Under the pieces are notes generated by a model. It had not been told where the DNA came from. It made no database searches and saw only the letters and a list, made by a program, of their open reading frames with translations. A stretch of DNA of 64,000 bases from Isoetes taiwanensis (Eukaryota; Streptophyta; Lycopodiopsida; Isoetales; Isoetaceae), in NCBI GenBank assembly GCA_021234155.1, contig JAJEKV010000066.1:2158128-2222127 (forward strand), in the 5' to 3' direction. Positions 63,481-64,000 of this stretch are shown in pieces (within the stretch, counting starts at the first letter, position 1; the number at the start of each line of letters is the position of its first letter). A program made the translations under genes and the position numbers.

Positions 63481-63715
63481 GTATCGTGGAGATACTGTAT
63501 CATGGAGATACAATCAAGTAGTACCGCGGAGGTACGAAAGATCCTAAAGCACCGTGGAGGTACAAGGATATATCATACTGCGGAAGTACGCGGATATCCA
63601 TAATTGCTTTTAGAGTTTTGCAGGGATCTAAAATAATGGAAACGTGGAGCTTCCAACGGATCTAAAATAATGGAAACGTGGAGGTTCCAATGGATATAAG
63701 GTACTGTGGAAGTAC
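63481..63715 (-). repeat. Mini-hairpin array, right arm
   Basis: Counterparts of the left-arm hairpins lie at 63481-63495, 63497-63511, 63521-63535, 63549-63563, 63575-63589 and 63701-63715. Stems are again GTATC/GATAC, GTACC/GGTAC or GTACT/AGTAC, with GTGGA, ATGGA or GCGGA loops on the plus strand. A related GGAA-AC...TTCC unit is present twice (about 63639 and 63672) where the left arm has one. Confidence 0.8.
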
Positions 63716-64000
63716 AATAACTTATATAACCATTCTTGAGTTCGTAGGATCTAGGAACTCCCAGGTGCACGTTGATGTGGAACAACCGCCTTGAGAAGGG
63801 ATGGCCCAAATTAGAGCGAGCTTGGACGATTGCGGACGATCTCTTTTTGAGAAGGGATGGACTGATACGGAGTCATAGCATGGGGGAGTGGTCCACGGCG
63901 CCAGGGTTATGGGGGCATGGCAAAAATATGGCAAAGTTGTGGAACTATGGCAAGGTTGTGATATCTAGGATAGGGTCGAGAACCATTGGTTAGAGAGATA

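Larger units (their letters stand above)
61724..64000. repeat. Large inverted repeat, arms about 1 kb
   Basis: The left arm (61724-62780) and right arm (about 63060-64000) are reverse complements with roughly four fifths or more of positions matching over most of their length. Anchors include ACCAATGGTTCTCGACCC, AACGTGCACCTGGGAGTTCC and CTATGACTCCGTATCAGTCC. The right arm runs off the window, so the repeat may be longer. A spacer of about 280 bp holds a 14-bp perfect hairpin (62793-62826). Each arm contains a TATAAATA-like box near its inner part, reading outward from the centre. It could be a foldback element, or two copies of one repeat in opposite orientation. Confidence 0.88.

Noticed and set aside
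61236-63715. CRISPR array or bacterial palindromic repeats
   Set aside because: The units are irregularly spaced, self-complementary with varying stems, and lie in a plant repeat region; there are no constant repeats with unique spacers and no associated genes.

Overview
This is a land-plant nuclear DNA window that is poor in genes and packed with old, nested retrotransposons. The only gene I can call complete is a plant-type translation elongation factor 1-alpha (eEF1A) on the minus strand at 25834-27509. It has three coding exons and encodes 447 residues. Its compact promoter has a TATA element and two telo-box copies. The plant assignment rests on the eEF1A protein, Ty3/gypsy elements including a chromodomain type, L1-like LINEs, a tRNA-derived SINE and a MITE. 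The repeat load suggests a large genome such as a fern, lycophyte or gymnosperm, but I cannot name the species.

Layout. 1-15.4 kb: a decayed minus-strand Ty3/gypsy element (112-12765, flanked by ATTTG on both sides) sits inside a second minus-strand LTR element whose gag and 5' LTR lie to its right (12771-15435). 16.6-19.9 kb: a LINE 3' end broken by the 3' half of a chromodomain-type Ty3/gypsy element. 20-25.8 kb: AT-rich intergenic DNA with several tandem duplications and another LINE 3' end. 25.8-27.7 kb: the eEF1A gene. 29.2-33.2 kb: a degenerate plus-strand Ty3/gypsy protease-RT-RNase H-integrase body followed by an LTR fragment. 33.9-36.6 kb: LINE fragments, one split by a clean solo LTR with a TTTAT target duplication; the reverse-transcriptase reading resumes on the other side. 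37.6-41.1 kb: possible remains of a spliced host gene, including two phase-compatible exons. 42.7-49.7 kb: two diverged copies of a DUF4283-like retroelement ORF, a SINE, and a LINE with an intact YADD motif. 50.2-51 kb: two LTR fragments in inverted orientation. 51-59.8 kb: no gene I recognise, with several small repeats and hairpins. 59.8-60.2 kb: a MITE with 79-bp perfect inverted ends.

The right end (61.2-64.0 kb) is the most unusual part. It is a roughly 1-kb-armed inverted repeat, and inside and beside it lies an array of mini-hairpins. These share an invariant TCCGC/GCGGA-type loop while their 4-6 bp stems change in a compensated way (CTAC/GTAG, GTACT/AGTAC, GTACC/GGTAC, GTATC/GATAC). 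Copy number of the units differs between the two arms.

The genes do not form a pathway. Apart from eEF1A, nearly everything is mobile-element sequence at different stages of decay.
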